From assembly GCA_963682055.1 (NCBI GenBank), contig OY821747.1, positions 34,284,126 to 34,348,125 of the forward strand: 64,000 nucleotides of DNA, given 5' to 3'. The position numbers were made by a program, and so were the translations under genes. This document shows positions 27,601 through 39,600 of the stretch, piece by piece (position 1 is the stretch's first letter; every line of letters starts with the position of its first letter). The notes beneath the pieces were generated by a model. The model worked only from the letters and a program-made list of their open reading frames with translations, was not told the origin of the DNA and did not search any database. Source of the DNA: Primula veris (taxonomy: Eukaryota > Streptophyta > Magnoliopsida > Ericales > Primulaceae).

Positions 27601-29695
27601 GGGATTTCGAAGGCGTCGTTTAAAGCGGATAAATTTAAGTATGAAGTAGAAGAAACGAGATATGCCGAGTTGCTTAGAAAGTGTATAGATTGCCTTGTAG
27701 CTAGCTTGTTCGTTATGTTAGCCTCGATTGCCTATGGAACTTACGTTTTCGCCCATAACAGAATAATTGAAGATACTGCATCATGTACGCCAAAAGAGGT
27801 ACGAACTTGATATTAACTTTTGTTAGTCTGCTCTATCTGTGGGTCATTACTAGTCTGCTAAATACCATTGCATTGATATTTTTTGTATATACTTTGTAGT
27901 CCATATCTCAAATTAGGAGCTACTTCTCGGAATGCACATTATTGATGCTATAGCATGTTAGTCGATATGTTTTCTTTCTTAAAATTAAGAAGTTGAAATT
28001 CCCTTTTCTGCTAATTCTAGTATGGGTAGCTGACGCAGGACAACAAGCGATATACTAAAACTAAGAATTAAACCTGTAAGGATAATAAATAAATAACCTT
28101 TTCCACAAGGGGATCTTTGAGTTCCACACCCAAATAAAGAAAAGAGTTTCACGCTCAATTCCTTAAAAAAGAACAAGTCTCTTTCATAATTTTCTCCAAA
28201 ACCACTCCATCCCAAAAGTTACATCAACTACTCATTTATAATAGACTTATGAGATCTAGAGATTTCCGAAAATGAAAAGACACACTGAACAACTCAAACT
28301 TAATCTAGAAACTTAGAAAATAAGAAAGGACTCATAGGATTAAATAAAGTCTTTAAATCACCTCATTTGCTATTCTTTGAATCTGCATCGGCAGTACTTC
28401 AGCTGAGTGGATATCATGCCTATTATTTGTTGCTCTTTCAAGAACCATATTACTTGGATGATTTTACCAAATAATTGAGCTTTTGTTTATTGAGTACTGC
28501 GGGAATTTCTTATTTTAGTATTAGCAATTTAAAGTGTGGGTCTACACATACTCTTTTCCTGAAGTACTTTTTTTCTCAGGGAAAACTTTTTACTAGTATT
28601 CCTTTTTTGATAGGTTGGTGTACTTAGTATAATTTAACCATCAAATGTTTAGATGTTTGATTTTCAACTTTATAAATATTTTATTTCAAAATCTTCTTTT
28701 TAAAAGCTAAAAGTCTTGTTACCCAAGCACTCGATGCTTTTAAAATAAAAAAATCTAAAAAATTACTTTTAAAAATCTATTAATAAATGCAGACGTGATG
28801 TTTAGGGAAGATGCCGAACCTGTGGTTTATATTACTGCTTGTGTATAAAGAAGAAATTTGTTTGAACATTGCTGGACCAAAAAGAGTTTCACTTGTTATG
28901 ATTTGAAGAATTTCTTTTCACTTGTTCAGTTTCACCAAGTGGTAGGACCAAAACGAATGATATTTGTTGAAACACCTAGTTTTCCCAGTTTGCTTTGATT
29001 ACCGAATGAAAAGACATTTTAACAAGAAGAGCATATTGTCCCCAGTTTGTTTTTTCCTTCTAAGAATAATAGAATAACTGACTTTTCCCTTGTTCTGTCT
29101 GTTTTCGATTTGTAACCAGACAACCTAAACTTTTATTTAATCATGTTTTTTTTTTCTATTTCAGGGTTCCAACTCTTGGTGGGTACCAAAACCAATGGCG
29201 TCAATTAATTCTGGGATGATGATCCTGTGGTGCCAAGTACAAGTCTGGAGCCGAATTGTATTTGGTTTATTAATGATCTTATCAATGTCGTATCTAATTC
29301 TCCAACGCTCAACTGCCTCAACACAAACCATGCCTGTTACTTTCGTTCTCTTATTAGGGGTAGCTTGTGGTTTCGCTGGAAAGGTTTGTATAGACACCTT
29401 AGGGGGAAGTGGGTATCTTTGGCTCTTATATTGGGAGCTATTATGCATTTTGCATTTTCTCTCAAACATTTTCACTTCAGCTTTGTTTCTTGTCCTTTAC
29501 GGGCCTATTATCGTCACAAGGGTAGTAAAAGAGAAAACTAAGATTCCGTATTGGCTCAGGAGAGTAATATTCCATACCCTTCTGCTCGTGTTTTTACCTC
29601 TGTTATGCGGTTTAATGCCATTTGCGACTCCTTTGGAGTGGAAAGATCATTTCAAATTGCAAGTGTTCGATTTCTTGCAAGCCTCAGAGGTCTAG
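21645..29695 (+). CDS. CPR5: CPR5, membrane nucleoporin and negative regulator of immunity
   Basis: CPR5 family protein, 544 aa, a plant membrane protein of the nuclear pore that restrains effector-triggered immunity, cell death and endoreduplication. Exons: 21645-21947, 26419-26475, 26928-26963, 27091-27798, 29165-29695, all phase 0. ATG 21645 is chosen because upstream in-frame codons are not ATG. Residues 1-101 are low-complexity (NKNKNKNKNK, poly-Asn) and basic, then LPLGMSIAAVVAQ|VLERK, ICTLAVRESLANVFG and FARNFEKSFKSTL. Further on: SVMEQTRANDLKAFEI, a coiled region to FLERWKLSMGISKASFKA, then about five membrane segments from residue 330 to the end, with SWWVPKPMASINSGM, DTLGGSGYLWLL and GLMPFATPLEWKDHF. 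These match remembered Arabidopsis CPR5 block by block. Intron 1 is 4,471 bp and repeat-filled. Confidence 0.95.
22388..23240. repeat. Tandem repeat array A in CPR5 intron 1
   Basis: Four diverged copies of a unit built around ACTACGCATTCTT, then AAACTATATAAAGATACC, then TTTTTTCAATTAAAGTC and AAACTTTGTACCTAAACAT. Copies begin near 22388, 22710, 22972 and 23151, so unit length varies from about 180 to 320 bp. Each also carries GGCTCGGTTAT- or TTTTGGTATCAACG-like parts. No coding frame is shared. Confidence 0.7.
23540..24520. repeat. Tandem repeat array B in CPR5 intron 1
   Basis: About five diverged copies, spaced about 190-300 bp, of a block reading TTTTGTTAGAAAGG...GATTATACTTGTTGAC, then CGTTTAAG, GGAAAAATTGGGTCTT and TTGGTACCAA. 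Copies centre near 23585, 23785, 23955, 24160 and 24480. The array directly follows array A, and smaller echoes continue to about 25080. Confidence 0.65.
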
Positions 29696-30795
29696 AACGG
29701 TGTTCGTGTTGAGGAACTTTGCTACATGTAATTTAAAGATGGGTTTTTAGTGTGTTTTTGCTTTTTAACTTTATTATGTGCTATGGTCTGTCGATGCAAG
29801 TTAAAGTGGATAAGGGTTTGCTTTTTTGAAACAAAAAAGGGTTTGCTTATTCAGGCAATTGTGGTATTTATATGTATCAATTTAGTTATTTTTGTATTGC
29901 TTGTATTTGTCAATTAAATTTTCGGAGGTACGGTTCAAGGTTTGTGTTAGAACTTTGAACCTTATATATCGATGTTGTAATATTAGTAATTTATGCTATT
30001 TCAATATCGTTGGTTTATTCGATAGTAAGGACGTCAAATATAGCACAATTTATTTTGTTCTTCTGGTCTTGAGCGACTTTCTGGTTTACGGGCCTAGACG
30101 ACCTAATGTCCTTGAATATTTTTCGAAAGAGTTATAAATAGTCTCATAGAATAAAGATAGTGGAAGTAAACGTTTCGACAAGTACCTTAATTCAATATGT
30201 AATTTAATATTCTCCAGAAGAGTTATAAATAGTCTCGTAGAATAAAGATAGCGGAACTGAGTTTCGACAAGTACCTTGATTCAAGCTTTGTTGCTTAAAC
30301 TACTTATAAGGTTTCGTGATTCGTTTCTAAATTAAGAATAGTAAGGTCTTTTCAGTATTAGCTTACTTGGTAGGACTTTTTCCCGAAAAACTGAACCGAA
30401 TGGTATAAAATGGATAAATAAGAATGGACATGAATGTTTTACAACAACTATTAGTCGACAAACTGTTGAATTGCCTGATGAAGGATATGTCTACACTAAG
30501 AAATCGCCAAAAGCCGAATGCGGAAAAACTAAACAAGAGCTTATAGATCACCTTTACGCCATACTTGGAAATTACTCCTACTACCTAAATCCAATAACAA
30601 ACACTTCAAATATAAGTTTGTGCAAAATATATATTATTAAAAATCATTCGACCCCTTAGAAGCTCACACACAACTACGTGACCATAGAAACAACCTACGT
30701 TCTCTGTAAAATTTCAATTGAAGAGACCATAAATGTGCCTAAACTTATAATGAGAAATATGGAAACACACATTGAAGGAGAACACAAATCCATAT

Positions 30796-30829
<34 letters not shown>

Positions 30830-31172
30830 GCCTTAATCAGTCATATACTCAAAATATAAAAGGAATAGAACCAATAAGTGAATCTATAAAAATCTAAAGG
30901 AAGGGATGAAATAAACCTCCTGTACATGTCTAGTATGCATGTTAAGAAAATTAGTAATGCATGGTATTGGGAAATAGTCTTTAGGAGAAAGCTGAATTTG
31001 TTAAGTGGAATTCAAGAAGACGAAGAAGCAGGTACAATTAGTAGTAGTAGTGGTAAAAATCGAAAAAGAAAGTATGTTGCTACTCAAAAGTGAATTAATT
31101 AGAAAAGAAGCAAGACAAGTTTTTTTGGTCTGTGTCTGTCTAATGAGAATAGCAAAGAAAAAAAGGGTAACC
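29696..31172. other. Intergenic between CPR5 and the TPP pseudogene
   Basis: CPR5 3' flank. A tandem pair at 30127-30200 and 30217-30288 shares AGAGTTATAAATAGTCTC, TAGAATAAAGATAG and TTTCGACAAGTACCTT. A (TA)n microsatellite lies at 30799-30826. The terminal TPP exon would be expected here but was not found. Confidence 0.5.
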
Positions 31173-32127
31173 GTAAATGCATCTTCATCGGTTCTCTATC
31201 ATCCCCAATATACATCGAAAGGATATCATTCGGTGATCCTAGTCCTAGGGTGTCAATCAGATAATTTATCGCGTGGCTGTGCATCCATATCTGGCCATAT
31301 CTCAAACACTTATCATATGATAATCAAACACCAAAATTAGATTCTAGATTGGAAGTAGTGAGATTATAATCATGATCTGTGAGAAACAAAAGATAAAACA
31401 AATTACCTTCTTCGCTATATCGATACACGGAACTCTTTCTGTTCTGCCAAAACAGTAAATCTTTCTGTTCTGACAAAACAGAATTTACGATCGTTTCAAG
31501 TGAGCAAAAATCCTACAATTAAACGGCTACGTACACTAGTTAGAATACATTTTGAACCCACTTGGCGCGACATTTGTATTATTATTTCATTCAATTTTAA
31601 ACACCCGCAAGTTACAAGAACTACATCATCATGAACATGTCTAAAATGAACAGAAATACAGAATTTGTTGTTCTCAATCATGACACCTTAATTTGTTGTT
31701 ACGTATCGAAATATATATATAGTTTATTTTCCCAATTATCACTGGGTAGGTAGCTAGAACTGTTGACATGCAAATTTTACGTCCATTAAAAATGTGACAC
31801 GTGTTATTCAAATCAAATATCAATTAATTACTAATTTATCAGTTTGAGAATAGACTTGTTATTAGTAATTTAAAATCGAAAAAAAAAAATTATATTTTAT
31901 CATCTTATAAAATCTATGATGATAATTTATATAAAATAAATGTATTCTTTTTTTTAAAAACCATTAAATGTGGTATAAACAATGAGATACTAAAATTATA
32001 GTACTCATTAGTGATGTTTTCAAACATAAATACAAGTTTGATTAATTTACATAAGTCATGAGATCTTTAAGATAATGAGCCCAAACTTAAGGAGGTGACC
32101 TTGTAAATAAAAGATCATCCCAAAAAC

Positions 32128-32137
32128 TATAAATAGA
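32128..32137 (+). promoter_or_regulatory. TATA box of the putative solo LTR
   Basis: CTATAAATAG, a strong plant TATA consensus, about 100 bp before the tandem arrays. Confidence 0.5.
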
Positions 32138-32224
32138 AGGGTGGGGGTACCATTATTTTCACAATCAAAAAAGCCTAAAAAAGCCTTGAAGACTAGAGAG
32201 AGAAGCTCCTTCACAGACTTCAGT

Positions 32225-32441
32225 AAATCAGCTCCGCTCTTCCACAGCCGTCAGGAAATCAGCTTCGCTCTTCCACAGCCGTCAGGAAATCAGCTCCGCT
32301 CTTCCACAGCCGTCAGGAAATCAGCTCCGCTCTTCCACAGCCGTCAGGAAATCAGCTCCGCTCCTCCACGACCGCCAGGGAATCAACTCTGCTGCTCAAC
32401 GGTCGCCAGGAAATCAGCCATGCTCATCCGCAAACGTCAGG
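32225..32441. repeat. 31-bp tandem repeat, about seven copies
   Basis: Unit AAATCAGCTCCGCTCTTCCA plus CAGCCGTCAGG, starting at 32225, 32256, 32287, 32318, 32349, 32380 and 32411. The first five are nearly identical; the last two are diverged. The period is not a multiple of 3, so the 104-codon frame through it is not a protein repeat. Confidence 0.9.
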
Positions 32442-32523
32442 GGATCAACTCATAGGAGAAGCTCTGCACACTCCGGCCTCAACGAACGCCTTCAAAGTCT
32501 GCAACAAATCTGCAATAAACTTG

Positions 32524-33045
32524 GCATTCGATCTTCAAGAACGTCTACAAGTAATAAGCAAGACGTTTCTGCAAATCAAAGTCTTCAAGTTCTTCCCCAA
32601 ATCTGAAGAACTTCTACAACAAACCGGCATTCGATCTTCAGGAACGACTATAAACAATAAGCAAGACGTTTCTGCAAATCAAAGACTTCAAGTTCTTCCC
32701 CAAATCTGAAGAACTTCTACAACAAACAGGCATTCGATCTTCAGGAACGACTACAAGCAATAGCAAGACGTTTCTGCAAATCAAAGACTTCAATTTCTTC
32801 CCCAAATCTGAAGAACTTCTACAACAAACCGGTATTCGATCTTCAGGAACGAATACAACAATAAGCAAGACGTTTATGCAAATCAAAGTCTTCAAAGTTC
32901 TTCACCAAATCTGAAGAACTCCACCCAAAAAATCTACAACAAACCGCCATTCGATCTTCAGGAACGACTACACAAAAGCAAAAACACGTTGCTTTAAATC
33001 AAAATCTTCAAGTTTTTTCCCAAATCTGAGGAGCGTCAAAATCAT
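32524..33045. repeat. 103-bp tandem repeat, about five copies
   Basis: Unit contains GCATTCGATCTTCAGGAACG, AAGCAAGACGTTTCTGCAAA, TCTTCAAGTTCTTCCCCAAA and CTGAAGAACTTCTACAACAA. Starts at 32524, 32627, 32730, 32832 and 32947 (periods 103, 103, 102, 115). Directly follows the 31-bp array. Confidence 0.88.
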
Positions 33046-33317
33046 CAACGAAATCAACAAAACTACAAAGTTCTTCATCAAACCCGAAATTTTTTACTCA
33101 AGTTCAGCAAACTCAACAAAATTCATCAAATAGTCTACAACAGCATTTCGATCCATCACAAATTGTTCGAAGAGGAGAATCAAAGGACTTCCATTTTTAT
33201 ATTTTCTTTTAGAAATTATCAGAGATTGTATCCGCAAATTAATTGATAAATAAAATTTATTTTGCTTCGCATTCATTTTTTCTGTCTTCAGCACTTTGTG
33301 AAAATTTGTGTGAAACA

Positions 33318-33795
33318 AGGACCAATTAAAGAAACCGATGTAGTATTATTTGACTAGTTCAGGGTATATTACATTTAATTCAGGCTTTTACTATTTCAAT
33401 GAATTATTATTATTATTTTGTTGTTTTTTTCTTGAAACACTAAAAGTGAAATGCACCAGCCAGGAATTCATTCTTTTTTTCTTTTCTTTTTTTAGATCAT
33501 TTATATATATAGACACTTGGGATTTTTTGTTATTTACATCTCCACATGCATAAGCATTTTTTTGTTAAAATTGGATAATAAAAAAAAACGCACATGACAT
33601 GCACATATGACGTGTACAGGAATGACGTTTGTATGTAAACCGAGGGATTTTTATGTATCCTAAGTAAACTACGCAAATGTAGTTTTGAACATTATATATC
33701 AGTTTTCTTATTAGTACATTCTTAGTTTTGGGTAGTTGTTAAGTCTACCGACTTTTACTTGCTCCACTAAACAACTCCAGTTCTGATATAACAAT
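33318..33795. other. TPP pseudogene intron, no feature
   Basis: AT-rich intronic remnant between the putative solo LTR and the 320-bp triplicate. No coding or RNA feature seen. Confidence 0.4.
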
Positions 33796-34754
33796 GAATA
33801 ATTTGTTTAGGTCATTTATTTTAAACAAAACATTTGTAATTATTTTAAAGATTCTTAACTAAAAACTATTTTCAACAATTTACCTTTTCGTCAACGCGAC
33901 GAAAGTGCACAGATACACAAAATTTATTATTCTCCACAAAAGCGCCTGGAGTCGATTTGGGTTTTCTCTAACAAAGTTTTGTAAATCTGTAAAAATAGGC
34001 AGATGAGTACATTTGTTGGTATAGTATTTTAATACAATGTGGATGATATATTTAGTTTTTTTTTTTTAATAATTAAATGATAACCATTTTTAAAGGAAAT
34101 ATAAATATATGTATACTGAATAATTTGTTTAGGTCATTTATTTTAAACAAAACATTTGTAATTATTTTAAAGATTCTTAACTAAAAACTATTTTCAACAA
34201 TTTACCCTTTCGTCAACGCGGCGAAAGTGCACAGATACACAAAATTTATTATTCTCCACAAAAGCGCCTGGAGTCGATTTGGGTTTTCTCTAACAAAGTT
34301 TTGTAAATCTGTAAAAATAGGCAGGTGAGTACATTTGTTGGTATAGTATTTTAATACAATGTGGATGATATATTTAGTTTTTTTTTTAATAATTAAATGA
34401 TAACCATTTTTAAAGGAAATATAAATATATGTATACTGAATAATTTGTTTAGGTCATTTATTTTAAACAAAACATTTGTAATTATTTTAAAGATTCTTAA
34501 CTAAAAACTATTTTCAACAATTTACCCTTTCGTCAACGCGGCGAAAGTGCACAGATACACAAAATTTATTATTCTCCACAAAAGCGCCTGGAGTCGATTT
34601 GGGTTTTCTCTAACAAAGTTTTGTAAATCTGTAAAAATAGGCAGGTGAGTACATTTGTTGGTATAGTATTTTAATACAATGTGGATGATATATTTAGTTT
34701 TTTTTTATAATTAAATGATAACCATTTTTAAAGAAAATATAAATATATGTATAC
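33796..34754. repeat. 320-bp direct repeat, three near-identical copies
   Basis: Copies at 33796-34117, 34118-34437 and 34438-34754. They differ mainly in a T-tract length and a few bases (CGACGCGA/CGGCG, CAGATGAG/CAGGTGAG). Key words: GAATAATTTGTTTAGG, CGTCAACGCG, AAAGCGCCTGGAGTCGATTT. The array ends exactly at the splice donor of a TPP pseudo-exon (GTATAC on the minus strand), so it lies in that intron. High identity means recent amplification. Confidence 0.93.
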
Positions 34755-34989
34755 CTGGTCTGTCTATCATGGGAAGAAATTATATAGCAGGCTGGCACAT
34801 AACCCTTTGGCTTCCCTGACTATACAAGTAAATATACCAATTATACACTAATAGCTACAAAAATCAAAAAAATAATTATCCTAGTTAAATGAAACATTAT
34901 CAAAAAAATATGTCCATACCATGCATGGCTATATACCAGCATAGTAAAGCTGTGATAGTTTCACAAAGTCATAAACCTAGCTAGCCCAT

Positions 34990-35690
34990 GTCATTTTCAA
35001 AAACTTATATTCCTCTGTACAATGCTGTACTAAAAAATACGAAAAAAATGCTTAAGTTATTTAAGAAGTACTTTAGTACAAAAGTTTGGGCTGTTCCCAC
35101 AAAAAAAAAAGGGAGTAATATTGATGGACAAACACAAAACTTTCATAGTTTTCTAAAAAACTGATATACACCAACAGTACATTATTTCTAAAAGCAAAAT
35201 TATGTGTATAAATCACAGCATCATTATTGAATTTTGAAATCTTAGTCCTTGTTTGGTTGATTGCAGTTTATACGACAAAACTATTGTGAATTTTTTTTAG
35301 GCAAAAAAAAGGTCTTCTATATATATACATAAAAGATTGTTTATTCGCATAAGTATTTTTTTTTAAATTGGGCGATGAGAAAACACATGATGTGCACACG
35401 ACTAGCACGTGTATGCGAATCGATCTACTTTTAATCTGGATACTGCTAGTTGAAAACCATGTCTCAATTTAACATGTGTTTTCCAAACAAACTATCATGT
35501 ACACCTTTGTTTTTCTTCCATAGCCTCCACTCCCAAGTGAAAAAAGGGAGAAATTAAAATCGCTATCAACGTAGCGATCAGCAGCCACCACCGCCAATCA
35601 AATATTTTTCTGGCGGTGGGGTGTAAGGAGTAGGGGCCGGGGCTGATACCGTCGCCGGCGTGTATGATCCTAAGAGGGATCGCACCATTT
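34990..35690. other. TPP pseudogene interval, no intact gene
   Basis: Intronic remnant. 35570-35670 is a GC-rich island (GGGGCCGGGGCTGATACCGT) that on the minus strand can read a short Pro-rich stretch (PAPTPYTPPPEKY) without a start; I could not assign it. Confidence 0.35.
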
Positions 35691-35901
35691 CAGCGTGTTT
35701 CCACTTATAATAGCAGTTGGAAAGAACCTGGCGATGTTTTGAATAACAACACGCATCTCATCCGACATGAAGGCTTGATCAGGATCATCTACGATCAGAG
35801 AAAGAGTACCATTATAGCCGAAAAACATAACTATCTTCTTACTTCCCACTTTATTTATTATTCTCTCAACGTTTTTAATGGTGGATGGGAGCATCATTGT
35901 C

Positions 35902-36320
35902 TGCAGTGCATCTATGGCTAAGAAGTTGCTGTTGACAAAAGCTGTGAAGGATTGGCAAGAGGTGGATGAGATAAGGAAGAAGATGAAGAAACCCTAATAG
36001 GGTAGAGAGAGAGAGAAGAGAGGCGCAGCTATGCTGCTGTTTGTTTATTCTATATATGTATTTATATTTATGTTTTATTAAGTGTAATTGTGTATTAATA
36101 TGGACCCTAGGATTGACTTCATCTAGTTTAATAGGATCATGACATGTGTCAAGATCTAGGGTAGATAAAGAGCAGTTTTAAAACTGCTGAGTAACTGCCT
36201 AAAGTTGTAATTGTTTTCTTTTTAGTATTTAACTATGTGTAATGTACCAAAAGAGGACATCAGAAAATTAAGAATCAGTTTTATTTACAATCATTTCGTT
36301 TTTGCTTTAATATTACTGCA
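35902..36320 (+). repeat. 5' LTR of the chromovirus
   Basis: TGCAGTGCATC...ATATTACTGCA, 419 bp. It carries the codons that, in the 3' copy, encode the end of the polyprotein (MAKKLLLTKAVKDWQEV region). Confidence 0.95.
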
Positions 36321-36324
36321 AATT

Positions 36325-36336
36325 TGGTATCAGAGC
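36325..36336 (+). other. Primer binding site (initiator Met tRNA type)
   Basis: TGGTATCAGAGC, 4 bp after the 5' LTR; complementary to the 3' end of plant initiator tRNA-Met. Confidence 0.9.
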
Positions 36337-36346
36337 AGTCTTTCTG

Positions 36347-36661
36347 ATGACCGGAAAGCGATCCCAGTCATCTCAGAAAGGGGTTCAACCCCCAGAACAA
36401 CCTTTTTCACAATCAAATCCACCCCTAATTCAGCCAGAAACTTCAAACTCTTTAACTACTGACCAAAAACTGGATCAATTACAAGCATTATTGCTGGCTA
36501 GTCTAGAAGACAAAAAGATGATGGAACAGCAATTGGCATTGATGAATCAACAATTACAGCAAATCTCTTTATCTCAAGACAAAGGAAAGAACAAAGAAGG
36601 GGATTACCATGGCTCATCTTCATCCCCATTCCAGCAGAAGGGTCATTCTTTGATCAATTAA
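36347..36661 (+). CDS. Chromovirus gag, N-terminal piece
   Basis: MTGKRSQSSQKG..., 104 codons of Gln/Ser-rich N-terminal Gag, ending at TAA 36659-36661. The next 165 bp remain open in the same frame (LEFPKFFGGKSVEW, IANMHFEDQALIWY) and lead into the following open frame, so the stop interrupts gag rather than ending it. Gag forms the cytoplasmic virus-like particle. Confidence 0.85.
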   Translation: MTGKRSQSSQKGVQPPEQPFSQSNPPLIQPETSNSLTTDQKLDQLQALLLASLEDKKMMEQQLALMNQQLQQISLSQDKGKNKEGDYHGSSSSPFQQKGHSLIN

Positions 36662-39600
36662 GGATCCAACAATCTGGTACCTGATCCAAACCAAATCAAT
36701 TTTAAATCAGTCAGGCTTGAATTTCCAAAGTTTTTTGGTGGAAAAAGTGTTGAATGGGTATACAAGGCCAATCAATTTTTTAAACTGTATAATACCCCTG
36801 ATAGTCAAAAAATAACCATAGCAAATATGCATTTTGAGGATCAAGCACTAATTTGGTATCAAAATCAAGAAAATGCTGGATTAATCACTACTTGGGAAGA
36901 ATTTAGTGAACAACTCATTAGGAGGTTTTCTGATAATCTTAATGAAGACCCATTAGATCTCTTAATTAAGATAAGGCAAACTGGTACTGTTAAAGAGTAT
37001 AAAAGTGAGTTTGAGTCTATTTCTAACAGGGTGAAGGATTTGTCTGAAAACCATAGGTTGGTATATTTCATTAGTGGCCTTAAGGAATTAATTGGGTTAA
37101 GTGTAAAAATGCTATTTCCTAAGGATGTTGAAACTGCTTTTTCTATAGCCACTTATCAAGAAGAGAAATTACAGTTAGAAAAAAGGTATCAATTCAAATC
37201 CCTTAATAACAATCCTAAGTTTAACATACCTACTCCACAATCTAACTATAACAGGGTACACAGCCCAAGTAGAACTGTTAAATTACCAATAAAAAGGTTA
37301 ACACCTACTGAGTTAGAAGAAAGAAGGAGTAAAAATTTGTGTTACAATTGTGATGAAAAGTGGGTTAGAGGACATGTTTGTGTTAAACCAAAGCTTTATC
37401 TTCTTTATAATGAATTAGAGAGTAATGAAGAAACTGAAAAGGAAGTCTGTATAAGTGAAACAGATGAGGAAAATACTAATGAGCAACCTGAAATCACTTT
37501 ACAAGCAATCTCTGGAGGTATTAACTCTAATTCAATTAGATTTGTAGGTAAAATACTTGGGCAGAAAGTAGGAATTCTAGTGGATTCAGGAAGCACACAT
37601 AACTTTATTGATCCTAGGTGGGTTACTAAGTTAAAATTACCTAGCAGTGAAAAAAGTAAAGTTAGTGTGAAGGTGGCTAATGGTGAAACCTTGCAAAGTA
37701 TGAGACTGTGTGAAAAACTTAGAGTCAACATACAGGGTAATCATTTTAAATTGGATTGTTTGGTACTTCCTCTAGTTGGCTATGACATGGTTTTAGGGGT
37801 CCAGTGGCTGAGGACTTTAGGGGAAATTGTATGTGACTTTCAAAACTTAACTATGGCTTTCAATTTTGAAGGGTCACAGCTCAAATTAAAGGGAATTAAC
37901 AACAACTCCACTGGAATCACTGAATTTAATTACTTAGAGGGTAAAGAGATTAAAGGACAGGGACTTATCTTGCAATTATATTCAACTTTTGTACAACATG
38001 ATGCCTCTCTTGAGACTTCCAAATTTGAAACCCTTTTGAGAGATTTTCCAGAAATTTTTTCTGAGCCAAAGGGGCTACCACCTGAAAGGCAACATGAACA
38101 CAAAATTGAATTAGTGGCAGGTACAAGTCCAATTTCAGTCAGGCCTTATAGGTACCCTTACTTTCAAAAGAATGAAATTGAAAAGATAATAACTGAGTTG
38201 TTAGAAAATGGGTTTATAAGACCCAGTCAATCACCTTATTCATCACCAGTAATCTTAGTTAAAAAAGCTGATGGAACCTGGAGAATGTGTGTAGACTATA
38301 GGGCTTTAAATCAAGCTACTATTAAAGATAAATTTCCTATCCCAGTTGTTGATGAATTATTGGATGAATTAAATGGTGCATGTATTTTCTCTAAACTAGA
38401 CCTTAGGTCAGGGTATCATCAAATTAGAATGGCTGAAAAGGATATCCCTAAGACTGCATTTAGGACTCATGAAGGTCAGTATGAGTTTTTAGTGATGCCT
38501 TTTGGACTAACTAATGCACCAGCAACCTTTCAAAGTACAATGAATGCTGTTTTTAAACCTTATTTAAGGAAATTTGTGTTGGTTTTCTTTGATGACATCC
38601 TAGTTTATAGTAAGTCTAAAGAGGAGCATGAGCATCATTTAAAATTAACTCTAGAGATCATGAGTAAACACCAGTTTTTTGCTAAGCAATCTAAGTGTAA
38701 ATTCTTTCAACAAGAAATAGATTACTTAGGCCACATAATATCTCAAGAAGGTGTAAGTGCAGACCCTCAAAAGATAAAAGCTATGGTTGATTGGCCAGTT
38801 CCAAAAACTATAAAAGGGTTGAGGGGTTTTCTGGGATTAACAGGTTATTACAGAAGATTTATAAAAAATTATGGTGGAATTGCAAGTCCATTGACTGATT
38901 TATTAAAGAAAAATGCCTTTGTATGGAATGAAATGGCAGAAAAATCCTTTAATAATCTAAAAGCTGCTGTTACTACACCACCAGTTCTTACCTTACCTGA
39001 TTTTACCAAATCCTTTGAGATTGAATGTGATGCATCTGGCACTGGGATTGGAGCTGTCCTGCAACAAGAAAAAAGGCCAATTGCCTTCTTCAATAAAGGC
39101 TTGAAAGGAAGGTTACTTAGTCTGTCTACTTATGAAAAGGAGTTGTATGCATTAGTACAAGCTATTCAAAAATGGAGGCCTTACCTTTTTGGTCAGGAAT
39201 TTTTGGTTAGAACTGACCACCAAAGCTTAAAATACTTACTAGAACAAAAAATAGGCACTCCAACTCAGCAGAAATGGCTTTCAAAATTATTGGGTTATAA
39301 TTTTAAAATTCTATACAAGCAAGGTATTCAAAACAAAGCTGCTGATGCTTTATCTAGGCAAAATGAGAGTCTAGGAATGTACTTTTCTTTAATGGTAATT
39401 AATCCTACTTCTGAATTAGCAGAAACAATAAAACAAGCTTACTTGGTTGACCCAAGGGTACAAAAACTAAAAGAAGAAATGGAGCAGGAGGTTTTGTCAT
39501 CTTTAAGTTATAAATGGGTGAATGGACTGCTTTTTTACAAAAACAGGTTATATATTCCTAATGACTCTAAAATGAAATTGAAAATGCTGGAGCTTCTTCA

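Larger units (their letters stand above)
31761..33317 (+). mobile_element. Putative solo LTR in TPP pseudogene intron
   Basis: 1,557 bp bounded by TGTTGACATG and GTGTGAAACA (TG...CA), with imperfect 5-bp flanks AGAAC and AGGAC. A TATA box CTATAAATAG lies at 32128-32137, followed by repeats and an AT-rich end, as in LTRs. No second copy or internal coding region is seen. Boundaries are inferred, since the flanking repeat is not exact. Confidence 0.45.

Noticed and set aside
30363..30659. Frames that might be the last TPP exon or a WRKY-like fragment
   Set aside because: Neither the TPP C-terminal blocks nor a WRKYGQK motif is present.
32141..32455. 104-codon frame with repeated SRQEI
   Set aside because: It is read through a 31-bp tandem repeat whose period is not a multiple of 3; no start context or family similarity.
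35570..35670. Minus-strand Pro-rich frame (PAPTPYTPPPEKY)
   Set aside because: No start codon and too short; could be chance in a GC-rich island within the TPP pseudogene.
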